From Chitinophaga alhagiae (GTDB taxonomy: Bacteria; Bacteroidota; Bacteroidia; Chitinophagales; Chitinophagaceae), in assembly GCF_003568665.1 (NCBI RefSeq), contig NZ_QXMH01000004.1, positions 104,942 to 168,941 on the forward strand: a DNA stretch of 64,000 bases, given 5' to 3'. Numbering within the stretch: the first letter of the stretch is position 1; every line of letters starts with the position of its first letter. The translations under genes and the position numbers were made by a program. Shown here in pieces: positions 33,585-40,126 of the stretch. Under the pieces are notes generated by a model. The model ran no database searches. It had not been told where the DNA came from and saw only the letters and a list, made by a program, of their open reading frames with translations.

Positions 33585-33779
33585 CTACCCTTCAATGAGC
33601 GCCACGCGCCCTATTTGCCCGTCTTCCAGCCTTACCTTGATGCCCCTGGAGTGGTAAGGCGCGGAGGTGAGGATATCTTTTACCACGCCATGCGTCAGCT
33701 TGCCGCTGCGCTGGTCTTTTTTAAGAATGATGGCTACTTCGAGGCCGGGGTAAATATCACTTCTGGTCCTTCCGTTCAT
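33585..33779 (-). CDS. YwbE family protein
   Basis: A 64-residue protein matching the YwbE family over its entire length: GRTRSDIYPGLEVAIILKKD, then TGxVKDIL-like HGVVKDILTSAPYHSRGIKV and RLEDGQIGRV. It is a small beta-barrel-like protein of unknown function that is widely distributed. Its stop faces the proA stop (three bases apart). Confidence 0.9.
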   Translation of the reverse strand: MNGRTRSDIYPGLEVAIILKKDQRSGKLTHGVVKDILTSAPYHSRGIKVRLEDGQIGRVALIEG

Positions 33780-33837
33780 GTTTTGCGTTTTTCAAACCGG
33801 CGCAAAGTTACATTTTTCAGCGCAATATGACCAGGCG

Positions 33838-34551
33838 CTAATCCAGTACCCGCATCCGGTAAGCGTTCATGGCCGTGTCTCCCAGCCTGGTCACCAGCCG
33901 GTAGTTCACCACCAGGCCCACGGCGGCGCCCACCACGGGCAGCAGCTGCCCAATTTTGGCAAGGTCAATATGGTCCCGGTATTCCAGCTGAAAGCTCAGC
34001 CAGTCAAATTCATTGATATCGTCAGGCAGCTGTTTGCTTTTCTCTTTCCAGTCCACGATCTGGTCAAACACCTTGCGCCGGTGCTGCTGGCTGCTGAAGG
34101 CCAGCTGGAAAATATAGAGGATGTACAGGCGTTCCTTGTAATCTTTTACATCAAACCCGTAAAACGTGGCAATGTCAAACAGGAGCTTGAGTTTCATGCC
34201 CAGCAGAATGGGAAAGTCCGCCAACCCCAGCAGGATGCCGCCCGCCCCTGTGATGCCGCCTTCCGCCGCGGCCGTTTTCCGGTAAAAGTCAACCCGGCGC
34301 AGCACCGCCTCTTCCACGTCAAAGAGAGAGGCAAACCGGGGTTGTTTGGGCGCGGTGTACGTGGAGCCATACAATACGCCGCGCACCATCTGCTTGATGG
34401 TAACGGTAATGGCGTTATGCACCTTGTCTGGTATAAGGCGGTTAATACGGCTTTGGACAGACTTGGAGAGCCTGTCTACCACGTTGGGCCGCCGCTGCAT
34501 TTTCAGCTGCCATACCGCCATTTCCACGCGCATGCGCTGTTCGTGCGTCAT
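33838..34551 (-). CDS. EcsC family protein
   Basis: A 237-residue protein from the ATG at 34551 (MTHEQRMRVEMAVWQLKM, the usual family start); a 31-codon in-frame extension upstream is poorly conserved in character and is not used. The core has GGITGAGGILLGLADFPILLGMKLKLLFDIATFYGFD, shared by EcsC proteins (glycine-rich amphipathic segment), and a C-terminal hydrophobic stretch. EcsC was first described beside the EcsAB ABC transporter in Bacillus; here no such transporter is adjacent. Function unknown. Confidence 0.83.
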   Translation of the reverse strand: MTHEQRMRVEMAVWQLKMQRRPNVVDRLSKSVQSRINRLIPDKVHNAITVTIKQMVRGVLYGSTYTAPKQPRFASLFDVEEAVLRRVDFYRKTAAAEGGITGAGGILLGLADFPILLGMKLKLLFDIATFYGFDVKDYKERLYILYIFQLAFSSQQHRRKVFDQIVDWKEKSKQLPDDINEFDWLSFQLEYRDHIDLAKIGQLLPVVGAAVGLVVNYRLVTRLGDTAMNAYRMRVLD

Positions 34552-35042
34552 AGAGGGAATATACGTAAAAAAAGAGCGTATAAAGCTGTAGCAGGATGCC
34601 CCCCACTGAAACCAGGCCCGTAAATGTGGATCAGGACGAAGCAACCGGCCCTGTAAACCATCATCAGGATCATTTTTGAACCCTGTAAACCTTGATCAGT
34701 ATTTTCTACCCAAAGGTGTGAACCTATTTCAGGACAAGGCCAAAGGCAGGCTGGTGCTAGGTTTCGGATAGGATATCTTACCCATATCATACCCATATCC
34801 CAGGGATATCCCATCCATATCCCACCCCTATATAGAGGTAACTTATCTATGCCTTATCCGTATATAAAGGATTGTTTATCAGTAAAACATTCTAAAGCCA
34901 TTCCACAGGTTGCCATTGCGGGGCCTCCCCCCAAAAAAGGGGCATGTTTGACCGGAAGCGGCACAAAAAAAGCCTCCCGGCATGCGCCGGAAGGCTGAGA
35001 CGCGTCTGCGTCAAAACAGTTTTCTTGTATGGAGCAGCCCGG
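34552..35042. other. Gene-poor region with a degenerate ATATCC repeat
   Basis: No credible protein gene in these ~490 bases. At 34768-34830 the words ATATC and CCATATCCC recur about every 10-11 bases (for example CCCATATC twice, GGATATC twice). The remaining sequence is AT-rich around 34850-34900 and ends with the minus-strand terminator at 34965-34996. Confidence 0.5.
34965..34996 (-). terminator. Intrinsic terminator of a short minus-strand transcript
   Basis: On the minus strand: AGCCT-t-CCGGC-type stem (arms 34971-34981 and 34986-34996, one C/A mismatch), 4-base loop, then seven T residues. No annotated protein gene points into it except the 15-codon ORF at 35043-35090. Confidence 0.75.
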
Positions 35043-35090
35043 TTAGGCGATACTAACCGAAGGCTTCCATGAATATCCTGTAGATTGCAT
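35043..35090 (-). CDS. Putative 15-residue micro-ORF in a short structured RNA
   Basis: ATG at 35090, TAA at 35043, product MQSTGYSWKPSVSIA. On the minus strand AAGGAGG (35102-35096) lies five bases before the ATG, an optimal Shine-Dalgarno that is unusual in Bacteroidota. A perfect hairpin GGTTAG-N6-CTAACC (35058-35041) overlaps the last codons and stop, and an intrinsic terminator follows ~45 bases later. A -7-like TAGATTTA lies at 35125-35118. It may encode a peptide, or the ORF may be part of a regulatory RNA of about 150 bases. Confidence 0.4.
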   Translation of the reverse strand: MQSTGYSWKPSVSIA

Positions 35091-35229
35091 GAATACCTCC
35101 TTTTCTTTGGTGAGTTATAAATCTACGGCATTTCTCGCGGCAAAAAATGTTAAAATTCACCCGCTACGCTTGTTTCCGCCCCGGCCATACCGTTTTCAGT
35201 AGCATTTCGGCCGTGGACGCCGTTATAAG

Positions 35230-35243
35230 TACTCATTTAAGTA
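35230..35243. promoter_or_regulatory. TACT-N6-AGTA operator-like dyad before wzi
   Basis: TACT-CATTTA-AGTA, 36 bases before the wzi start codon. One of four identical-core dyads at the exopolysaccharide locus. Its last base is 24 positions before the TA of the -7-like TAATTTG at 35267. Confidence 0.65.
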
Positions 35244-35266
35244 TCCTGCACGCGCGCGGCAAGCGG

Positions 35267-35273
35267 TAATTTG
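35267..35273 (+). promoter_or_regulatory. Probable -7 box for wzi
   Basis: TAATTTG resembles the Bacteroidota TAnnTTTG but is one T short. It ends six bases before the wzi ATG, so the transcript would be leaderless or nearly so. Confidence 0.4.
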
Positions 35274-35279
35274 CAAACA

Positions 35280-36725
35280 ATGAAAAACCTTCTTCTCACC
35301 ATATCGCTGGCGGGCTGCTGCGTGCCCGCTTTTGCGCAGAACGGCAATTTTGCTGACTCGCTGCAGCTGCAGGCCGGCACTACCGGCACGGTGGCCACCC
35401 AGGAGTACCTGCCGCTCTGGCTCACGGTCAAACGCTTCGGCACTATCAGTGACCGGAAATCTGACCTCTCCACGTACCTGCGGCTGCGCAATGCCCACCG
35501 CTTCGGGCAGGAAGAAGATTTTTACCTGCGTTACGGCATCAGCCTGTACAACAACAACCATTTCAGGGACGTGTTCTTTGAAGAGGCCTTTGCCAGGGTG
35601 GGCTACCGCAAATGGGAGATCAGGGGCGGCCGGTACGAAGAGATGCTGGGCGAAGCAGACCAGGAGCTGTCTTCCGGCGCCTGGGGCATCAGCGGCAACG
35701 CCCTGCCCATTCCCAAAATAGGCATTGCGCTCACGGAGTATGCAGACGTTCCGTTCACCAACGGATGGCTGCAGGTGAAAGGCCAGTTCAGCCACGGCTG
35801 GATGGGAAAAGAGCAATACATCCGCAACGCTTACCTCCACGAAAAAACGCTGTACCTGCGCATCGGCAAAGAGCGCCTGAAAGTATACGGCGGCATTCAG
35901 CATTTTGCCGTTTGGGGCGGTAACCGCAGTGACCTCCCCAAGATCAAAAACTCCTTTTCAGATTACCTCAACATAGTGATCGGCAAGGAAGGGGACGACG
36001 GTACGGTGATCAACGAGGAAATTGCCCCGAACCGGCCCGGGGACCACCGCGGCGTACTGGAAGGCGGCGTATCCTGGGAAAATGAGGCCCTGCAGTTCAT
36101 GCTCTATAACCAGTCTATGTTTGAAACAGGGCAGAACATTTCCATCAAGAACACAGACCGCCTGCTGGGGCTGAGCTACCGGAACAAGAACGAAGACGGC
36201 GCTCTCCGCGGCCTCACGCTGGAATTTATCAACACCAAAAAGATGAATAGCTGGGACCCGCTGAGAGTACGGGAAAGCTACTACAACAACGGCATTTATC
36301 TTACCGGCTGGGAATACCAGGGCCGCATCATCGGCACGCCGCTGTTCATTAACCGGCAGCGCGGCCAGCATTACTTCAGTGATATACGGCCATATGACTG
36401 GTCTCAGCCGAAAGACTCCATCAGCGGCCGGGGCTGGAACATCATCAGCAACCGTGTTACCGGCCTGCACCTGGGCGGCCGCTACCGCATCGGCACGGCC
36501 ATACAGGGCAGAACGCTTATCACCTACACAAAAAACTTCGGGAATTACCAGAATACGGCCACTTTCAACGGCGGGCTTACGCAATGGTACACCTTGCAGG
36601 AAATACAGTGGAATACGCCTTTAACTGGTTTTTCCGTTACCGGCGGCCTGGCGGCAGACTGGGGGAAACTGGGCAACAACACTGGTTTTATGCTGGGCGC
36701 GCGCTGGAGCTTCGGGTCAGAATAG
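35280..36725 (+). CDS. wzi: Capsule assembly Wzi-family outer-membrane protein
   Basis: A 481-residue exported protein from the ATG at 35280 with signal peptide MKNLLLTISLAGCCVPAFAQ. The mature protein is rich in alternating beta strands with aromatic girdles, as expected for an 18-strand barrel: WLTVKRFGTISDRKSD, FYLRYGISLYNNN, QVKGQFSHGWMGKEQY, GIQHFAVWGG and the C-terminal GFMLGARWSFGSE. Wzi attaches or organises capsular polysaccharide at the cell surface. It is separated from the rest of the locus by three regulatory genes but shares the upstream dyad with wza. Its last nine bases overlap the convergent response regulator. Confidence 0.85.
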   Translation: MKNLLLTISLAGCCVPAFAQNGNFADSLQLQAGTTGTVATQEYLPLWLTVKRFGTISDRKSDLSTYLRLRNAHRFGQEEDFYLRYGISLYNNNHFRDVFFEEAFARVGYRKWEIRGGRYEEMLGEADQELSSGAWGISGNALPIPKIGIALTEYADVPFTNGWLQVKGQFSHGWMGKEQYIRNAYLHEKTLYLRIGKERLKVYGGIQHFAVWGGNRSDLPKIKNSFSDYLNIVIGKEGDDGTVINEEIAPNRPGDHRGVLEGGVSWENEALQFMLYNQSMFETGQNISIKNTDRLLGLSYRNKNEDGALRGLTLEFINTKKMNSWDPLRVRESYYNNGIYLTGWEYQGRIIGTPLFINRQRGQHYFSDIRPYDWSQPKDSISGRGWNIISNRVTGLHLGGRYRIGTAIQGRTLITYTKNFGNYQNTATFNGGLTQWYTLQEIQWNTPLTGFSVTGGLAADWGKLGNNTGFMLGARWSFGSE

Positions 36726-37088
36726 GATCTTGCGGATCACCGCATGCAGCTTCTTGAACAGGAAAGGTTTGGTAACATAGCCCGCGGCCCCTTTTTTCAT
36801 GGCCTTGTTCACTTCTTCCATACCTGTTTTTGCGGTGAGCATCAGTACGGGGATCTGGCGCAGCGTGCTGTCTGACTGGAAAGTGTCCAGCAGCTCATAC
36901 CCGTTCATCACCGGCATGTATATGTCGCTGATAACAAGGTCAGGCCGGTTCAGGCGGGCCTGCCGCAGGCCTTCTTCCCCGTTTTCCGCCAGCAGTACCG
37001 TGAAGTCGTGCATTTCCAGCAGTGTTCTCAAGGTGTCTGACAGGTTCGTTTTGTCTTCGATGAGCAAGATCGTTCTATTCGTCCTCAT
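36717..37088 (-). CDS. Single-domain response regulator
   Basis: A 123-residue receiver domain from the ATG at 37088, with Glu11/Asp12, phosphoacceptor Asp55 (VISDIYMPVMNG), Thr85 (MLTAK) and Lys107 (VTKPF). There is no output domain, so it acts by protein contact or phosphorelay. It overlaps the 3' end of the histidine kinase gene by 14 bases, so the two are coupled. A longer in-frame start at 37130 is inside the kinase gene and is rejected. Confidence 0.9.
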   Translation of the reverse strand: MRTNRTILLIEDKTNLSDTLRTLLEMHDFTVLLAENGEEGLRQARLNRPDLVISDIYMPVMNGYELLDTFQSDSTLRQIPVLMLTAKTGMEEVNKAMKKGAAGYVTKPFLFKKLHAVIRKILF

Positions 37089-38100
37089 ATCTGAAAGTGA
37101 TGCTAAATGTGGTGCCTTTGTTTTCTTCACTGTCTACCGTAATTTTTCCACCGTTCATTTCCACAAAAGTTTTTACAATAGACAGCCCCAGCCCTGTGCC
37201 CTCCCTGCCGTCTACATTGCTGCCGCGGTAAAAGGAGTTGAACAGGTTCGGGATATCTTTTTCCGGGATGCCGATGCCATGGTCCGCCACCCTGATCTCA
37301 CATTTCCGTTTATGATAGCGCAGCCTGAGCACCGGGTTCTTTTTGTCTGAATATTTGAATGCGTTGCCGATGAGGTTCACGAGAATTTTGGATAACTGGT
37401 CTTTGTCTACGATCACCTTGCGGGGTGTGCCGGATATTTTCACTTCCAGCTTCCGGTCATCCCGCCTGTCCGTAAAATACTGGTGCTTCAGAAAATCTAC
37501 CATCTTGCGCACGTCTACGGGCATTTTGTTGATCTCGTAATTATTGGAAACTATTTTGCTCAGCGTCAGTATTTCGTCCAGCATGGTATTCAGGTTGAAC
37601 ACCTCATGAGATATCTTGGCAATGTTGCGCCGGTAGAAATCATCTATGGCGCCTTCCCGCTGCATGCGGCCTTCCACAAGATCAATGGCGGAAGCTATTG
37701 CTGTTAGCGGTGTTCTGAACTCGTGTGAGGTCATCGAAATAAAGTTGGCCTTCATCTCCTGCAAATTCCGTTCCTTTTCCAGGTGCTGCAGCTGTAAGCG
37801 CAGCGCCGCCTGCCGGGCAACAGGCTGCCCGATGGCGAGCAGGTATACCTTGCGGTGAATATGAACGCGGCTTGACTTGAAATCTATGTGGCTCTTTTTG
37901 CCGTTACTGCCGGCGGCAAGAATAAAAGACCCGTTCACAGGCATCACCTGCAGCGGGTTGCCTACCAGCGCTTCTCCCAACTGTGCAATAGCTGTTTTAT
38001 TGGCTTTCTCCACCACCATCGCGTCCGGGTCGATGATCAGCACGGGTGCTTTAATGCCGTTAAGCAATTGGTTAACCTTAATGTAGTACTGTGACTTCAT
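37075..38100 (-). CDS. PAS-type histidine kinase paired with the receiver protein
   Basis: A 341-residue cytoplasmic kinase. Residues ~10-95 form a PAS-like sensor (IKAPVLIIDPDAMVVEKANKTAIAQLG). The HisKA helix has His126 (MTSHEFRTPLTAIASAI). The ATPase domain has the N box near Asn247 (LVNLIGNAFKYS), DHGIGI (273-278) and GTGLGL (301-306). All catalytic boxes are intact. It faces away from the LuxR-type regulator across a 365-base gap and sits between wzi and wza, so a role in controlling exopolysaccharide is likely (inference). Confidence 0.9.
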   Translation of the reverse strand: MKSQYYIKVNQLLNGIKAPVLIIDPDAMVVEKANKTAIAQLGEALVGNPLQVMPVNGSFILAAGSNGKKSHIDFKSSRVHIHRKVYLLAIGQPVARQAALRLQLQHLEKERNLQEMKANFISMTSHEFRTPLTAIASAIDLVEGRMQREGAIDDFYRRNIAKISHEVFNLNTMLDEILTLSKIVSNNYEINKMPVDVRKMVDFLKHQYFTDRRDDRKLEVKISGTPRKVIVDKDQLSKILVNLIGNAFKYSDKKNPVLRLRYHKRKCEIRVADHGIGIPEKDIPNLFNSFYRGSNVDGREGTGLGLSIVKTFVEMNGGKITVDSEENKGTTFSITFRYEDE

Positions 38101-38308
38101 TCTCGATTCTTCAAAATAGGATTCATGGTGCCGGTCTTTTTATGACCGTGTCTCACTGTCTTTCTACTAACTATATATATATCTGATATGGTTCCGAAAG
38201 TAAGATAAGCATTGTATCCCGCACTTTAACAACTGTAACTCACTTTTATTGCAATTGTGGAAAAAATATAAACAACCGTAGCGAACGGATAACTTTTTTT
38301 CACATTCA

Positions 38309-38324
38309 TTACTAGTTTAAGTAA
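38309..38324. promoter_or_regulatory. TACT-N6-AGTA dyad between the kinase and LuxR-regulator genes
   Basis: T-TACT-AGTTTA-AGTA-A, perfect dyad (core 38310-38323) about 142 bases upstream of the LuxR-type regulator start and 209 upstream of the divergent kinase start. It shares its core with the sites before wzi and wza. Confidence 0.6.
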
Positions 38325-38403
38325 TGCCCTAACACCGGCTTTCGTCTTAGAGAGTTATCAATTGTTTAAAATAATAATTAGACATTATTCAAGATTTTGG
38401 AAT

Positions 38404-38411
38404 TAAATTTG
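38404..38411 (+). promoter_or_regulatory. Promoter -7 box for the LuxR-type regulator
   Basis: TAAATTTG, an exact match to TAnnTTTG, 54 bases before the ATG at 38466. The surrounding 365-base intergenic region (38101-38465) is AT-rich and has no protein gene. Confidence 0.55.
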
Positions 38412-38465
38412 TTATACGCTATCCTTTGACCATATCAACAGAACCTTATTAATGTTACCCGTAAT

Positions 38466-39098
38466 ATGATATCGATCGGAATTATTGAGGATAACCATTT
38501 CCAATTGAATAACTATAGAGAGTTTCTAGAAGATTTCCAGGAATGCAAAGTAGTGTTTGCATGCCGCTCCATGGAGGAGTTCAGGACGCTGCCGCACAGG
38601 GCGCCAGACGTAAACGCTATACTGCTGGACATTTCACTTCCCGGAGAATCAGGTATCAACGGCATGGAAGATATCAGGCGTATTTACCCGGACGCCAAGA
38701 TCATTGTGCTTTCCGGGCACGATGGTAAAGAGTACGTGATCGAATCTATCATGAAAGGCGCCAGCGGCTACATTATCAAAACAAGCAGGCTGATGGAGAT
38801 ATATCACTCCATAGTAGATACTATCAACCAGGGCGGCACGCTCTCCCCGCGCGCTGCGCACCTGCTCATAGACCATGTGAGCAAAGACCCGCTGGAGAAC
38901 GTGAAAGACAAGCTCACACGGCGGGAATACGAACTGCTGCAATTGCTCAAGGAAGGATATACCTACAAGGAAATGGCGGAGAAACTGTATGTTACCGTAT
39001 TCACCGTTAACCAGCATCTGAAGAAGGTTTACCAGAAGCTCAACGTGGCTTCCAAGTCCGAGCTGATATCGAAGATCTGGTCAAACAGCCTGCACTGA
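38466..39098 (+). CDS. LuxR/NarL-type response regulator of the exopolysaccharide locus
   Basis: A 210-residue DNA-binding regulator. The receiver domain (1-125) has Glu8/Asp9, phosphoacceptor Asp55 (LLDISLPGESG), Ser83 (VLSGHDG) and Lys105 (IIKTSR). The helix-turn-helix spans ~150-205 (LTRREYELLQLLKEGYTYKE, then VTVFTVNQHLKKVYQKL as recognition region). No kinase gene is in the same unit. Dyads TACT-N6-AGTA lie upstream of this gene, of wza just downstream, and of wzi; they are natural candidates for its binding sites. Confidence 0.92.
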   Translation: MISIGIIEDNHFQLNNYREFLEDFQECKVVFACRSMEEFRTLPHRAPDVNAILLDISLPGESGINGMEDIRRIYPDAKIIVLSGHDGKEYVIESIMKGASGYIIKTSRLMEIYHSIVDTINQGGTLSPRAAHLLIDHVSKDPLENVKDKLTRREYELLQLLKEGYTYKEMAEKLYVTVFTVNQHLKKVYQKLNVASKSELISKIWSNSLH

Positions 39099-39107
39099 CA
39101 TGGGGCA

Positions 39108-39123
39108 CTACTTCAATTAGTAG
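39108..39123. promoter_or_regulatory. TACT-N6-AGTA dyad, distal site before wza
   Basis: C-TACT-TCAATT-AGTA-G, perfect dyad ten bases after the regulator stop codon and about 140 bases before the wza start. It is 42 bases, about four helical turns, from the proximal site. Confidence 0.65.
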
Positions 39124-39150
39124 CAGCATTTCCGGCAGCTACGTTATTTA

Positions 39151-39164
39151 TACTTTAGTGAGTA
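39151..39164. promoter_or_regulatory. TACT-N6-AGTA dyad, proximal site before wza
   Basis: TACT-TTAGTG-AGTA. Its last base is 24 positions before the TA of the -7-like TAATATTG at 39188, the same spacing as at wzi. This places the dyad near -43, where class II activators bind. Confidence 0.68.
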
Positions 39165-39187
39165 GTTTTAAAAGAATGCAGTTGCTT

Positions 39188-39195
39188 TAATATTG
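39188..39195 (+). promoter_or_regulatory. Probable -7 box for the wza operon
   Basis: TAATATTG differs from TAnnTTTG at one position. It would give a leader of about 60 bases before the ATG at 39261. No TTTG at -33 is apparent, consistent with activator dependence. Confidence 0.4.
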
Positions 39196-39260
39196 CATTG
39201 TGATATGGTCACATCATTTTGCATGACGTACACATCACGCTTTATTAAACACAACCACAG

Positions 39261-40085
39261 ATGTCTTTAAACGGAAAACCAGACCTTATCAGAAAAACCT
39301 TGCTGCTGGCCGTATTGTGCTACCTGCTCAGTGCATGTGCCAATACCAGGCAGGCGGCTTACTTCAATAACCTGAACGACACCGCGCTGGCCGCCCTGAA
39401 AATGGATTTTGAGCCGGTGATACAGAAGAATGATATACTGCAGATCAATGTAAGCTGCCTGAACCCGGCAGACGCAGCCATGTACAACCTGCCCAATACG
39501 TTTACGCCCGGCGCGTCAACCGGTGCGGGCATGGTAACGCTGTCCGGGGGCGCCAACCCGGCCGCCGGTTTCCTGGTTAACCAGCAGGGCTACATACAAT
39601 ACCCCGTGCTGGGGCCTATCAAGGCAGATGGGCTTACCAAAAGCGCGCTGTCAGACACTATCCAGAACAAACTTACGGCCCGCCAGCTGCTGGTTGACCC
39701 GGTGGTGAGCATCCGCTTTCTCAACTACCGTGTTACCGTACTGGGAGAAGTAGCGCGGCCGGCGGTAGTAAACGTGTCCAGCGAAAAAATATCCATCCTC
39801 GAAGCACTGGGCATGGCGGGAGACATCACCATTTACGGTAAAAAAGAGAACGTACTGCTGATACGGGAAGAGAACGGCCAGCGCACCTCGCACCGGCTCA
39901 ACCTGAACGATGCGGCAGTACTCAGTTCACCCTACTTCTATCTGAAACCTAATGACGTAGTATACGTAGAGCCTAATAAATCGAAAGTAGCAGGCGCAGA
40001 CCGCTCCCGGCAGGTATTACCCGTGGTGCTGAGCGGCCTTTCCCTGCTCGTGATCATACTGGACAGGCTGGTAGTGAACAGGTAG
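39261..40085 (+). CDS. wza: Wza-type polysaccharide export lipoprotein
   Basis: A 274-residue outer-membrane polysaccharide export protein. Lipobox LSAC with Cys26 after a hydrophobic stretch; the Poly_export domain (~45-150, FEPVIQKNDILQINVS and YIQYPVLGPIKADGLTKSAL) and an SLBB domain (~158-235, YRVTVLGEVARPAVVNVSSEKISILEALGMAGDITIYGKK in pieces). The C-terminal ~22 residues are hydrophobic (VVLSGLSLLVIILDRL), as in Bacteroidota forms. It is first in the biosynthesis operon, 41 bases before wzc. Confidence 0.9.
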   Translation: MSLNGKPDLIRKTLLLAVLCYLLSACANTRQAAYFNNLNDTALAALKMDFEPVIQKNDILQINVSCLNPADAAMYNLPNTFTPGASTGAGMVTLSGGANPAAGFLVNQQGYIQYPVLGPIKADGLTKSALSDTIQNKLTARQLLVDPVVSIRFLNYRVTVLGEVARPAVVNVSSEKISILEALGMAGDITIYGKKENVLLIREENGQRTSHRLNLNDAAVLSSPYFYLKPNDVVYVEPNKSKVAGADRSRQVLPVVLSGLSLLVIILDRLVVNR

Positions 40086-40126
40086 GCAGCAACGGCATTC
40101 ATCCGAACATATTTTATAGAAAAACC

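Noticed and set aside
34548..34814. Minus-strand frame running through the ATATCC repeat
   Set aside because: It translates the repeat into low-complexity sequence and overlaps the EcsC start; no domain.
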